Below are positions 9,222 through 18,008 of a stretch of 64,000 nucleotides of DNA, one piece after another (the stretch's first letter is position 1; every line of letters starts with the position of its first letter). Origin of the DNA: 4572-13 sp964594065 (GTDB lineage: Bacteria; Planctomycetota; Phycisphaerae; Sedimentisphaerales; Anaerohalosphaeraceae); contig CAZQKX010000008.1 in NCBI GenBank assembly GCA_964594065.1, forward strand, positions 14,556 through 78,555, read 5' to 3'. The notes under the pieces are model-generated. The model saw nothing but the letters and a program-made list of their open reading frames with translations, was not told the origin of the DNA and searched no databases. The translations under genes were made by a program, and so were the position numbers.

Positions 9222-10043
9222 TCAAACAAACAGCAATAAACTAATCGCCATAACGGCCATCCCCGCGATCAAACCGTAGATCGACAGGTGATGCTCGCCG
9301 TATTTCTGGGCGCTGGGCAGCAGTTCATCCAGCGAGATAAATACCATGATACCGGCAACCCCGGCGAAGAGTATTCCGAATGTAATATTATTGATGAACT
9401 TCCACAACACAAAAAAGCCGATCAACGCCCCGATCGGTTCGGACACGCCGGACAGGAACGAATAGCCGAACGCCTTGCGGCGGCTTCCTGTGGCGTAGTA
9501 GATCGGCACCGAGACCGCGATGCCTTCAGGGATGTTGTGAATGGCGATGGCGATGGCGATGGCAATACCCAGCCCCGGGTCTTTCAGTGCGGCGGCAAAT
9601 GTCGCCAATCCTTCCGGAAAATTGTGGATGGCGATGGCCAGCGCGGTAAACAGGCCCATCCGGTGCAGTTTTTTAAAATCATGCGCTTTGCCGGAATCTT
9701 CCATTTCTTTGACATCGTGGATTTCGTGGGGATTTTCAAACGAGGGGACCAGTTTGTCGATCAGGGCAATGACCGCGATACCGCCGAAAAAGGAAAGGGT
9801 TGTCGCCCAGTAGCCGCCTTTAGGCCCCCATTCTTCACACAGGGCGTCTTTGGCCTTGATAAAGATCTCGATCATCGAGACATAGATCATGACACCTGCC
9901 GAAAAGCCCAGTGCCACCGAAAGGAATTTCGTGTTCGTCCGCTTGGCAAAAAACGCCAGCGCACTGCCGATACCCGTAGCCAGACCCGCAAACAAGGTCA
10001 ATCCAAACGCAAGCATTACATTTTTAGGCTCTAAATCAATCAT
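9222..10043 (-). CDS. zupT: ZIP family metal transporter ZupT
   Basis: A 273-residue ZIP transporter with about eight membrane helices. The two metal-site motifs are present in consecutive helices: HNFPEG and HNIPEG, the latter preceded by an Ala-Ile run. A hydrophilic loop with HEIHDVKEMEDSGKAHD lies between helices III and IV, as in other ZIP proteins, and may bind metal. The protein imports zinc and other divalent metals. It heads a three-gene minus-strand unit with the cyclophilin-like and small membrane genes. The Ala-Ile run is encoded by a hexanucleotide tandem repeat at 9541-9560. Confidence 0.93.
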   Translation of the reverse strand: MIDLEPKNVMLAFGLTLFAGLATGIGSALAFFAKRTNTKFLSVALGFSAGVMIYVSMIEIFIKAKDALCEEWGPKGGYWATTLSFFGGIAVIALIDKLVPSFENPHEIHDVKEMEDSGKAHDFKKLHRMGLFTALAIAIHNFPEGLATFAAALKDPGLGIAIAIAIAIHNIPEGIAVSVPIYYATGSRRKAFGYSFLSGVSEPIGALIGFFVLWKFINNITFGILFAGVAGIMVFISLDELLPSAQKYGEHHLSIYGLIAGMAVMAISLLLFV

Positions 10044-10196
10044 ATCGCATTCAGATTTACCCTAATTGCCAGCCGGATGCAAAAGAAATCTTCAAAACCC
10101 CTCTTCCCGGACCAGTTCTGTACCAAACGAATCTTTTTGTGGAAGATCTAATATGCCGACACTCTTAAGTTGCTTCTGAAATGGTAAAAAAACGAG

Positions 10197-10225
10197 TTTA
10201 CCTCGGCATTACGATTTGTTATAAT
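10197..10225 (+). promoter_or_regulatory. Sigma-70 promoter for greA
   Basis: TTTACC at 10197-10202 and a perfect TATAAT at 10220-10225 are separated by 17 bp, about 54 bases before the greA ATG. Confidence 0.65.
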
Positions 10226-10278
10226 ATTCTCTTTTAGAAGACTACAAACAATTACTAAAGATGTGGAGAACTATTTGA

Positions 10279-10761
10279 ATGCATGACATTATGCCGATTT
10301 CTCAAACTGGGCGTGAAAAATTAGAAGAAGAGCTCATCAAGCTGGAAGCCGAAGCTGCTGAATTGAGAATCCGGGTTGCCGAGGCACGTGAGCAGGGCGA
10401 TCTAAAGGAAAATGGTGAATATATTTACGGCCGCCAGAATCTGGGGTTTGTCGAGGGCCGTATGGGGGAGATCCGGGGTAAACTGAACTTTTCAAAGGCT
10501 GTTGATTGTACGCAGGTGCCTTGTGACAAAGCTGAGTTTGGAACGGTTGTGACCTTACGGAACCTGGAAAATGACGGCAAGGTCGTTTATCAATTGCTTG
10601 GCCCGCATGATGCCGATCTGACCGATGACAGCATTTCGATTCTTTCGCCGGTCGGTGAAGCTTTGGTGGATCATGTTGCCGGCGATAAAGTGTCGGTCAT
10701 GGTTCCCCGCGGCGAAGTACATTTTGAGCTGCTCGAGATCACCAAGTCCGAAATCAAATAA
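10279..10761 (+). CDS. greA: Transcription elongation factor GreA
   Basis: The 160-residue protein has the two-domain GreA/GreB build: an N-terminal antiparallel coiled coil and a C-terminal FKBP-like domain. The coiled-coil tip reads AREQGDLKENGEY, with Asp41 and Glu44, the acidic pair that enters the secondary channel of RNA polymerase and stimulates transcript cleavage. The ATG at 10279 follows GGAG at ten bases; an internal ATG at 10291 lacks a site. Length is normal. It is a single-gene unit with its own promoter. Confidence 0.95.
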   Translation: MHDIMPISQTGREKLEEELIKLEAEAAELRIRVAEAREQGDLKENGEYIYGRQNLGFVEGRMGEIRGKLNFSKAVDCTQVPCDKAEFGTVVTLRNLENDGKVVYQLLGPHDADLTDDSISILSPVGEALVDHVAGDKVSVMVPRGEVHFELLEITKSEIK

Positions 10762-10797
10762 CAGCAACCGGCACCGAGCCTGCGTCTTTCATTGGCA

Positions 10798-11955
10798 TCA
10801 GGGAAAGATGTCTTCCAACTCAACCGTTATTGTTAAGGGCTGGTCCTCTCGCATTAATGACAGAACCAGCTTGGTTTTCGCCGGCTTTTGCCAAAAACGA
10901 CTTAACGGAAGAACTCTGGGATCCGTTTGCCATTGTGTGACATCCAGGTCATCGATTTTAAGAAGAACATCCCCGTCGAGCAGGCCCGCTTTGTAAGCAG
11001 GTCCGTCCTGAATCACGTGAGCGATAAGGGGAAGGCTCTGAGGATTTTCGGGAACAAAGACAGCGGCCATCCGATTATACTGATACTTTGACGTTGGATC
11101 TTTCTTTTGGCGCATGTAGACATGTCCGCCGGGACCATCGATGATCACTTCCAATCTCGAAAGGGCAAATAAACCCAGCGTTGCCAGAAAGTTCGGGAAC
11201 GTTTGTTCGATAATAATACTTTCTTTAGAAACCGGGACACCGGTAATCTTAAAATTCCCGATGTCCAATTGTTCCGCCCATCGTTCTTCGTAAACTTTTA
11301 ATCCAATACCGGGTGTATAATATGCAGAAAGCGTAAAGGGCTGTTTTTTTTGTTCAACGGACCAGTCCTTCCATAGCCGGGCATTTATTGATATCCCTTT
11401 GGGATTCCCAGTGTCGATCAGAACAAATCCCTTATTTTCCTGCTCCCCAATAGTAATCAACAGGACTCGAAACTTTGGATAGTCGAAAATGTCATATTTT
11501 GACCATGTATCAATATTATCCGGAAGTTTATCCAGACCGTCCAATTGTCTGGCATCGACATCAAACCATAAAATGTTATTTTTTATTTGTGCCCAGCCGA
11601 TAACTCCGCCAAGAGGGGTGAAGGATCCTGTTGGCGGTAGCTCGATTACAGGGAAACGAAGTTTGATTTCAGGGCTATTATCTGTGGAAAACGTGCATTC
11701 ATCCGAAAGACTAAAAGGAACTTTACCACGCTGAGGTTTAGGGGGCTTTGGGGGGGCAGTTACATTCAATCCCAGCTGTTTGGCAGTCTTTGAAAATAAG
11801 AGGGAATACTCAGCTCCGGTATCAATCGCAAGGTGAACCGTCTGACCGTTAATTTTTGCATTGAGGATAATATAATCATCAAGAGCTGAATAAGAGTTTG
11901 CCAGACTGAAAGATGTTGAAAGAACAAGCAGACCAATTAAAATGAAATGCTTCAT
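10798..11955 (-). CDS. Exported retropepsin-like aspartyl protease with PDZ domain
   Basis: I start at ATG 11955, eight bases after AAGGAG; a GTG at 11964 overlaps that site. The 385-residue protein opens with a signal peptide (to about SLANS) and has two pepsin-type half-domains. The first contains AIDTGAEYS (Asp45), the second LIDTGNPKG near residue 182, so both catalytic DTG motifs are intact. A C-terminal PDZ domain contains GPAYKAGLLDGDVLLKI, which would bind the end of a substrate. It is likely a periplasmic protease. It converges with greA. Confidence 0.85.
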   Translation of the reverse strand: MKHFILIGLLVLSTSFSLANSYSALDDYIILNAKINGQTVHLAIDTGAEYSLLFSKTAKQLGLNVTAPPKPPKPQRGKVPFSLSDECTFSTDNSPEIKLRFPVIELPPTGSFTPLGGVIGWAQIKNNILWFDVDARQLDGLDKLPDNIDTWSKYDIFDYPKFRVLLITIGEQENKGFVLIDTGNPKGISINARLWKDWSVEQKKQPFTLSAYYTPGIGLKVYEERWAEQLDIGNFKITGVPVSKESIIIEQTFPNFLATLGLFALSRLEVIIDGPGGHVYMRQKKDPTSKYQYNRMAAVFVPENPQSLPLIAHVIQDGPAYKAGLLDGDVLLKIDDLDVTQWQTDPRVLPLSRFWQKPAKTKLVLSLMREDQPLTITVELEDIFP

Positions 11956-12035
11956 AAGAATCACTCCTTTAATATCAAGCGTTTTCTTTTCTCACTTTTC
12001 AGGGCAGAGATTATATTATTGCCGCAGATCCCGGC

Positions 12036-12227
12036 CTAAAGGTCATCTTTTTTAATATGCCCCAGGATAATATCAACTTTCAAAGATAATGTAAACAAAC
12101 CCAGTCCCAGGCAAATGGCCCCAATAAAAGGCAATAGGGGGTGCGTGCCGCCAAACAAAAGCAGGATCGGTCCAGCCAGTAAAAGCAGCGGTGTATAATA
12201 CGCCAAAAAGTTACTGAGCCATTTCAT
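12036..12227 (-). CDS. Small two-helix membrane protein
   Basis: A 63-residue protein with a textbook ribosome site (AGGAGG five bases before ATG). It consists of two hydrophobic helices (about residues 12-27 and 31-50) and a charged C-terminal tail ending KKDDL. No family was recognised. The strong ribosome site is the main reason to call it real. It lies upstream of the protease gene on the same strand, 80 bases away. Confidence 0.6.
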   Translation of the reverse strand: MKWLSNFLAYYTPLLLLAGPILLLFGGTHPLLPFIGAICLGLGLFTLSLKVDIILGHIKKDDL

Positions 12228-12314
12228 AATATTCCTCCTGTCTTAATCAATTCTCCGATTATTTTAGTTTCCATGTTATCATGAGCATACTGTAACCTTA
12301 AGCCCGAAGGGCTT

Positions 12315-12779
12315 TTAATTTCGCAAGTTTATTATTGAGTAGCCAGTTAACTCTCCTTTTGTGGGCATATAATAAATATAAACACGTGGATGAGGCAAAT
12401 TGTAAAATACTATATCACTGTCAGAAGGGTAGATTGGATAACAGTACTCTTGAGCGAAATTTTCGATAGAATTCTCTGATGGTGGCGATTCTTCCCAAAA
12501 ATTTTGATTTTCAAAATAGAGCCTGACGTCATTGTCATTAACTTTTGTCCTGAAATATACCAATCTAATCATATGTGATGTTTTATAGAAATACTCGATA
12601 TCATTTCTTGTCGGAAAGTCTTTTAATGTTTCTCCAATATGAGGAAGATCAGACATGTTCTGAAGAACACCTTGTTTTTCAGTTCCTTTGATTGATAAAA
12701 TACCACAGGTGATAATAAATACCCAAAAAGAAATTACAAAGGCAATTAAAGTTCGTATTATGATTTTCTTTGCTTTCAT
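12315..12779 (-). CDS. Hypothetical protein with one N-terminal membrane helix
   Basis: A 154-residue protein with a positively charged start and one hydrophobic helix (about residues 9-29); the remainder is hydrophilic and probably outside the cytoplasm. No motif was recognised. The DNA is clearly richer in A+T than its neighbours and there is no obvious Shine-Dalgarno sequence. It starts 23 bases after the carboxynorspermidine dehydrogenase gene and may be read through from it. Confidence 0.45.
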   Translation of the reverse strand: MKAKKIIIRTLIAFVISFWVFIITCGILSIKGTEKQGVLQNMSDLPHIGETLKDFPTRNDIEYFYKTSHMIRLVYFRTKVNDNDVRLYFENQNFWEESPPSENSIENFAQEYCYPIYPSDSDIVFYNLPHPRVYIYYMPTKGELTGYSIINLRN

Positions 12780-12802
12780 AGGTTATCTATACTTACTTAG
12801 AA

Positions 12803-13993
12803 TCAACTCTCCAGAGTTTTTCCTTCTAATATTTTCCACGGCAGGCCGTATTGGTTCAGGTCTTCCATAAAGGGGTCCGGGTCGAATTGTTCCATGTTCC
12901 ATACGCCCGGTTGTTTCCATTTTCCAGTCAGCATCATCTTGGCCCCGATCATGGCCGGTACGCCAGTGGTATATGACACCGCCTGTGCACCGGTTTCAGC
13001 AAAGCACTCGGCATGGTCACAGACATTGTAAATCATCAGGTTCTTCTGCTTGCCATCCTTTATCCCTTCAAAGATACAACCGATGCAGGTCTTGCCCTTG
13101 TAATTGGTCCCCAGAGAGCCCGGGTCCGGCAGCACGGCTTTTAAAAACTGCAGCGGCACGATCTTGTGTCCCTCGTACTCGACCGGTTCAATGCTCGTCA
13201 TGCCCACATTCTGCAGCACCTGCAGATGATTAATATAAGCATCGCCAAACGTCATCCAGAACCGAATGCGTTTCAGGCCCTTGATGTGCTTGACCAATGA
13301 CTCTTCTTCTTCATGATACAGCAAATATCCCTTTCGCACGCCCACCTCGGGGAAATCGATATCCATCGAAACACTCATCGGCTCGATCTCCTTCCACTGG
13401 CCATCCTCCCAGTACTTTCCCTTCTGTGTGATCTCGCGGATATTGATTTCCGGATTGAAGTTGGTCGCGAAGGGATGGCCGTGATCGCCGGCGTTGCAGT
13501 CCACGATATCGACGGTATGGATCTCATCAAAGAAATGCTTCTGCGCGTACGCGCAGAACACGTTCGTCACACCCGGGTCAAATCCGCTGCCCAGCAGGGC
13601 CATGATCCCGGCATTCTTAAACCTATCCTGGTAGGCCCACTGCCAGCTATACTCAAACTTGGCCTCATCAATAGGCTCATAGTTGGCTGTGTCCAGATAA
13701 TCAATCCCTGTTTCCAGACACGCGTCCATAATCGGTAAATCCTGATAGGGCAGTGCCACGTTCAGCACCAATTCGGGCAGATGCTTTTCGATGAGCCGAA
13801 TCATTTGAGCGCTATCATCCGCATTCACTTGTTCGGTGATGATTGGCCGGGATAGTTTCGCTGCAATCGTATCACATTTGGCTTTCGTCCGGCTGGCCAA
13901 AACGATCTCGTCAAATACCTCACTGACTTGGGCACATTTATGAACCACGACATTGCTAACGCCTCCGGCACCGACTATCAATACCTTCGCCAC
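12803..13993 (-). CDS. Carboxynorspermidine/carboxyspermidine dehydrogenase
   Basis: A 396-residue member of the saccharopine dehydrogenase superfamily. The N-terminal Rossmann motif is VLIVGAGGVSNVV. The block GDHGHPFATNFNPEINIREI together with SGFDPGVTNVF is typical of carboxynorspermidine dehydrogenase (EC 1.5.1.43), which condenses aspartate semialdehyde with a diamine using NADPH in the alternative spermidine route. True lysine-pathway enzymes of the superfamily differ in this block. The start is GTG with GGAG eight bases upstream. The usual partner, carboxynorspermidine decarboxylase (NspC), is not in the window. Confidence 0.82.
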   Translation of the reverse strand: MAKVLIVGAGGVSNVVVHKCAQVSEVFDEIVLASRTKAKCDTIAAKLSRPIITEQVNADDSAQMIRLIEKHLPELVLNVALPYQDLPIMDACLETGIDYLDTANYEPIDEAKFEYSWQWAYQDRFKNAGIMALLGSGFDPGVTNVFCAYAQKHFFDEIHTVDIVDCNAGDHGHPFATNFNPEINIREITQKGKYWEDGQWKEIEPMSVSMDIDFPEVGVRKGYLLYHEEEESLVKHIKGLKRIRFWMTFGDAYINHLQVLQNVGMTSIEPVEYEGHKIVPLQFLKAVLPDPGSLGTNYKGKTCIGCIFEGIKDGKQKNLMIYNVCDHAECFAETGAQAVSYTTGVPAMIGAKMMLTGKWKQPGVWNMEQFDPDPFMEDLNQYGLPWKILEGKTLES

Positions 13994-14103
13994 GATCTAT
14001 TCTCCTGTATTAATATTCTAAAGTGTTGACTCTAACGCCAGAAGTATATCACGTTCCGTCAAAAAATCCAGCACAAGAAACTGATAAATCCTTTGGGTTT
14101 TGT

Positions 14104-14132
14104 TTGACGATTTACACGATTCGGTGTATCGT
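14104..14132 (+). promoter_or_regulatory. Possible promoter of the sigma/VWA operon
   Basis: TTGACG at 14104-14109 and TATCGT at 14127-14132 have 17 bp spacing, giving a leader of about 28 bases to the ATG at 14167. The -10 box is weak, so this is tentative. Confidence 0.35.
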
Positions 14133-14166
14133 TCGATGCAAGGCTCAAACAATTTCGGATCAAACG

Positions 14167-14736
14167 ATGAATACCGGAAACGGCAATCAACATAAAATAA
14201 GCCCGGAAGCAGACCAAAAGCTTATCAAGCGAATCAATCGGGGTGATCTTGAAGCTTTTGAGACGCTGTATCATCGCTATCGTGATTGGGTGTACAGCCT
14301 GGCGTACCGCTTCACACGCGACCATGAAATCGCAGAAGACGTTTTACAGGAAACGTTCACCTATTTATTGAAAAAGTTTCCCGGTTTTCGGTTAACCTGT
14401 CGGATGACGACGTTTCTTTATCCGACCGTCAAGTTTACTGCGGTCAAAATGAGCCAACTTCATCGAAAAAATGCTGGCATCGATGAACCCCCTAACGAAA
14501 TTCCCATCCCGTCGGTTGAACAATCCGGCACCTCACGAAGCGAACTGGCTCGGGTTTTCAGCAGTCTGTCCGATGCTCAGCGCGAAGTGGTCCTGATGCG
14601 GTTTGTCGATTGCCTTAATGAAAGCGAAATCGCCAAGGCTCTGAATATCCCGGCGGGAACCGTTAAATCGAGACTTCACAACGCCTTACAGAAGCTGCGG
14701 CAGGATGAACGCACCCGACAATATTTCTTGGATTGA
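14167..14736 (+). CDS. ECF-type RNA polymerase sigma factor
   Basis: A 189-residue sigma-70 family protein from the ATG at 14167; an open frame extends upstream to 14023 but its extra residues do not resemble sigma factors. Region 2 reads DLEAFETLYHRYRDWVYSLA then EIAEDVLQETF. Region 4 contains LSDAQREVVLMRF and the helix-turn-helix ESEIAKALNIPAGTVKSRLH. It heads a four-gene unit with a membrane dockerin-like protein, a cohesin-like protein and a VIT/VWA lipoprotein, and probably controls that unit in response to an envelope signal. Confidence 0.88.
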   Translation: MNTGNGNQHKISPEADQKLIKRINRGDLEAFETLYHRYRDWVYSLAYRFTRDHEIAEDVLQETFTYLLKKFPGFRLTCRMTTFLYPTVKFTAVKMSQLHRKNAGIDEPPNEIPIPSVEQSGTSRSELARVFSSLSDAQREVVLMRFVDCLNESEIAKALNIPAGTVKSRLHNALQKLRQDERTRQYFLD

Positions 14737-14809
14737 AAATTTATTCAGAAAAATCAAAAAGAATGAACCGCTTTCTCAAAAAATCCCTTAATCCATTGGA
14801 GAGTTAATA

Positions 14810-15268
14810 ATGCAGGATAGTAATCCAAATAATAAAAATAGTCGGTTGCGACTCAATGAGCAGTTTTCGGAGGACTTGAAGGTCTTGTTCGAGTCGGACA
14901 CCTCTGCCGGAAGTCATGTTGATCGAATGATAATGGCGCGGGCGGCTCAACAGCTTTCTGTCCGATCAAAACACAGAACGTGGTATTATTGGTCAACGGC
15001 TGCAGCAGTGGTTTTAATTGCGGGCGGATTGCTTTTGATGAATTTCAATACCAAACAGGAATCGCCGCTCCCATTGGCTGCGCACCGGAAGGATATTGAC
15101 CGAAATGGAACAATTGACATTCTGGACGCATTTGCTCTGGCTCGACAAATCGAGTCAAACAACCAACTCAATGATAAATGGGACATGAACGGTGACAGTT
15201 TAGTGAACCAGGCAGATGTTGATGCGGTGGCCCTGTATGCGGTTCGTCTGAATGAAGGAGTGCTGTGA
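14810..15268 (+). CDS. Membrane protein with external dockerin-like segment (putative anti-sigma factor)
   Basis: The 152-residue protein has about 57 cytoplasmic residues, one membrane helix (about residues 60-78), and an external part with two EF-hand-like loops, DIDRNGTIDILDAF and DMNGDSLVNQADV, which together form a dockerin type I pattern. A ribosome site GGAGAG precedes the ATG. Position after an ECF sigma gene and the N-in/C-out build suggest an anti-sigma role; the N-terminal part has no recognisable zinc-binding anti-sigma motif, so that is inference. The next gene overlaps its stop codon. Confidence 0.7.
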   Translation: MQDSNPNNKNSRLRLNEQFSEDLKVLFESDTSAGSHVDRMIMARAAQQLSVRSKHRTWYYWSTAAAVVLIAGGLLLMNFNTKQESPLPLAAHRKDIDRNGTIDILDAFALARQIESNNQLNDKWDMNGDSLVNQADVDAVALYAVRLNEGVL

Positions 15269-15726
15269 TGAAGAACGCAATCCTTCTGACTGTTTGTTTA
15301 CTTCTGACATGCCCTGTTTTTTTAGCATACTCTGGATCCGAACCTACTGGGATATCAGATACAGTCCATTTTATTCCGCTTCATGTTTATATTGATTCAG
15401 GTGATGAAACGTTAGCCGCGTTCCAATTTGAATTGGAAACCATCACCGGCCAAGTTGAAATTGTCGGTGTTGAAGGCGGGGAACATGCGGCTTTTAATCA
15501 TCCACCGTATTACGACCCGACGGCGCTAATGAATGACCGCATCATTATCGCCGCATACAGTACAGACACTCAACTGCCCACAGGCTTAACCCGTGTCGCG
15601 ACGCTGCATTTGCAGGTAACAGGCGATTTTATACCGGAATTTGATTTGCAACTGACAACAGCCGCGGACTCAGACGGCAGAAGGATACAAGCACAGATAA
15701 CTTATGAGCAAGGAGACATTCAATGA
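15268..15726 (+). CDS. Secreted cohesin-like protein
   Basis: I use ATG 15268, which overlaps the previous stop (TGATG) and has GGAG seven bases upstream; a GTG one codon earlier is possible. The 152-residue product has a signal peptide (to about LAYSG) and a single all-beta domain. Features such as FIPLHVYID, LAAFQFELE, FNHPPYYDP, RIIIAAYS and RVATLHLQVTGD resemble cohesin-type or related beta-sandwich domains that bind dockerins. The neighbour upstream carries a dockerin-like segment outside the membrane, so the two products could interact; this is inference. Confidence 0.6.
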   Translation: MKNAILLTVCLLLTCPVFLAYSGSEPTGISDTVHFIPLHVYIDSGDETLAAFQFELETITGQVEIVGVEGGEHAAFNHPPYYDPTALMNDRIIIAAYSTDTQLPTGLTRVATLHLQVTGDFIPEFDLQLTTAADSDGRRIQAQITYEQGDIQ

Positions 15727-17990
15727 AGAAAACCGCATTTGTTTTCACAATTTTCACCGTATCAGCAATCATTCTGGCATGTTTGATCAACGGCTGCCAG
15801 TCAACATCGGAGACAAAGGCACCGCCATACCATCCTTCGCATCCGATTTATCAAACTGAACCTCAAAAAGCAGATGCCAGAATTGCGGAGTTGGAAACGC
15901 AACACGAAGCACTTAATCAAAAAATATATAATATGCAAAGACAGCAAATGCAGACCGGTGCAGCATTTCCTGCTGAAATGAATGTGCCCATAAGACATTC
16001 TTATGAATATACAGTCGCAGATACACTTATAGCTAGTGGTTCTGGACATCAACCCGATAGGTTAGCTTGTGATTTTGCTCATGTCTCTGAAGATGAGGTT
16101 TGGGTGATCGTTCGTCCGCCGGCATCTGACTATTACGGCGATGACCAGCCGCGAAGCGGTTCCATGCTGGCCTGCTTTCCGCATGAGGATATTCGCAAGC
16201 CTTTACCGCTGAAGCATACCGATGTCAAAGCCCATGTGGCTGGCTACATTGCAACGGTGGATGTCACCCAGCAATTCCATAATCCGTATTACGAAAAAAT
16301 CGAAGCAGTCTACGTCTTTCCGCTGCCGCAGGACGCTGCGGTTAATGAATTCATCATGACCGTCGGTTCGAGGACAATCCGCGGTATCATCAGAGAACGT
16401 CAGCAGGCCGAACAAATCTACGAACAGGCCAAGTCGCAGGGTTACACCGCTTCGTTGCTGACCCAGGAGCGGCCGAATATCTTCACCCAGAAAGTCGCCA
16501 ACATCGAACCCGGCAAAGCCATCGATATTTCGATCAAATACTGTAACACGCTGACTTATGTCGATGGTTGGTATGAATTTGTTTTTCCGATGGTGGTCGG
16601 GCCGCGATTTAATCCGCCGTATATGCAGGATGGCGTTGGTGCAGTCGCTGTCAGCATTCGCGGTTCTTCCGGCCAGAAAACCGAAATCCAGTATCTAAAA
16701 CCTCACGAGCGAAGCGGCCATGACATCTCCCTGTCATTGGACATCAACGCAGGCGTCAGGATTGAGAAAATTGAGTGCCCGTCGCATTCTGTTTTAAAAA
16801 CAAAACACTATCCGGAGGTCGCTGCGGTAACATTAAACGCATGCGACAGCATCCCCAATAAAGATTTTGTTCTGCGTTATAAAGTCGCTGGCAAGATGAT
16901 GAAACAATCATTTATCACCCACAGCGGAAAACATGGCGACTTTTTTACGCTGATGCTCTATCCGCCTGAAGACGTTCATGCACTGCCGCGCGTTCCGGTT
17001 GAGATGATTTTCGTCCTCGACTGTTCCGGCAGCATGAGTGGGGAACCGATCAAGAAAGCCAAAGGCGCGATCAAACGGACTATCAAGAAACTGCGTCCCG
17101 ATGATACGTTTCAGGTCATTCGTTTTTCCAGCAATGCTTCACAGTTGGGAGCGTATCCGGTACCTGCGACGCCTCGAAACATTCGCCGGGGAATCAAATA
17201 TGTCAACTCTCTCAAGAGCGGCGGAGGAACCATGATGATTGAAGGCATTAAGGCCGCCCTTAACTTCCCGCATGACCCGCACCGCCTGCGACTGGTGTCG
17301 TTCATGACCGATGGCTACATCGGCAACGAAGCAGAGATTCTCGCTGCGGTTCATGACCATCTCGGCAGCAGCCGGATTTTCAGTTTCGGCATCGGCAATT
17401 CCGTCAACCGCTACCTGTTGGACCGTATGGCCAAAGTCGGCAGGGGGGCAGTTGCCTATGTCGGGCTTCATGATAATTCCGCTGAGATCGTCGACCGGTT
17501 CTATGACCGCATCAGCCATCCCGCATTGATGGATGTATCCATTGATTGGGGTGGGCTGCAGGTGTCGGATGTCTATCCGTCTTCGATTCCGGATGTGTTT
17601 ACCGGCCGACCGATTATCCTGACGGGCAGGTATCACGGCCATTTGCCAACCAGCATTCGGGTTACCGGCAAGGTCGGCGATGTCTATCGCCAGATAACAA
17701 TTCCTGTTCTGACGGATGAAATGTATCTCGGTCACGAAGGCATCGGTTTTGTATGGGCTCGCAAAAAAATCGAGGAACTCAACAGCCGGATGATCGTCGA
17801 AGGGTACTTGTCCGGCAGGCAGCATAAAATAACCGACGTCGCACTCCGACATGGAATCATGTCCCCCTATACGGCGTTTGTTGCGGTTGATTCACTTACC
17901 AAAACCCAGAGCGATTATGGCGTGACGGTTGCGGTGCCCGTTCCGGTACCCGACGGCGTTCGTTATGATACAACCGTCGAGGAAAACTAA
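15723..17990 (+). CDS. VIT and VWA domain lipoprotein
   Basis: The gene overlaps its predecessor by ATGA. The 755-residue protein begins with a lipoprotein signal (ILAC or INGC; Cys20 or Cys25), followed by a short coiled coil (about residues 55-80). A VIT domain spans about 155-290, with the typical ERQQAEQIYEQAKSQG. A VWA domain starts near 425; its metal-ion site DCSGSMS begins at Asp432 and is intact, followed by the later MIDAS residues in the T/D-containing loops. Such proteins bind other proteins at the cell surface. The operon with an ECF sigma factor suggests it is produced in response to a surface signal. Confidence 0.85.
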   Translation: MKKTAFVFTIFTVSAIILACLINGCQSTSETKAPPYHPSHPIYQTEPQKADARIAELETQHEALNQKIYNMQRQQMQTGAAFPAEMNVPIRHSYEYTVADTLIASGSGHQPDRLACDFAHVSEDEVWVIVRPPASDYYGDDQPRSGSMLACFPHEDIRKPLPLKHTDVKAHVAGYIATVDVTQQFHNPYYEKIEAVYVFPLPQDAAVNEFIMTVGSRTIRGIIRERQQAEQIYEQAKSQGYTASLLTQERPNIFTQKVANIEPGKAIDISIKYCNTLTYVDGWYEFVFPMVVGPRFNPPYMQDGVGAVAVSIRGSSGQKTEIQYLKPHERSGHDISLSLDINAGVRIEKIECPSHSVLKTKHYPEVAAVTLNACDSIPNKDFVLRYKVAGKMMKQSFITHSGKHGDFFTLMLYPPEDVHALPRVPVEMIFVLDCSGSMSGEPIKKAKGAIKRTIKKLRPDDTFQVIRFSSNASQLGAYPVPATPRNIRRGIKYVNSLKSGGGTMMIEGIKAALNFPHDPHRLRLVSFMTDGYIGNEAEILAAVHDHLGSSRIFSFGIGNSVNRYLLDRMAKVGRGAVAYVGLHDNSAEIVDRFYDRISHPALMDVSIDWGGLQVSDVYPSSIPDVFTGRPIILTGRYHGHLPTSIRVTGKVGDVYRQITIPVLTDEMYLGHEGIGFVWARKKIEELNSRMIVEGYLSGRQHKITDVALRHGIMSPYTAFVAVDSLTKTQSDYGVTVAVPVPVPDGVRYDTTVEEN

Positions 17991-18008
17991 CACCCGGTTC
18001 TCTAAATC

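Noticed and set aside
9288..10034. 248-codon open frame antisense to zupT
   Set aside because: The minus strand encodes an obvious ZIP transporter; this frame is a by-product of its codon use.
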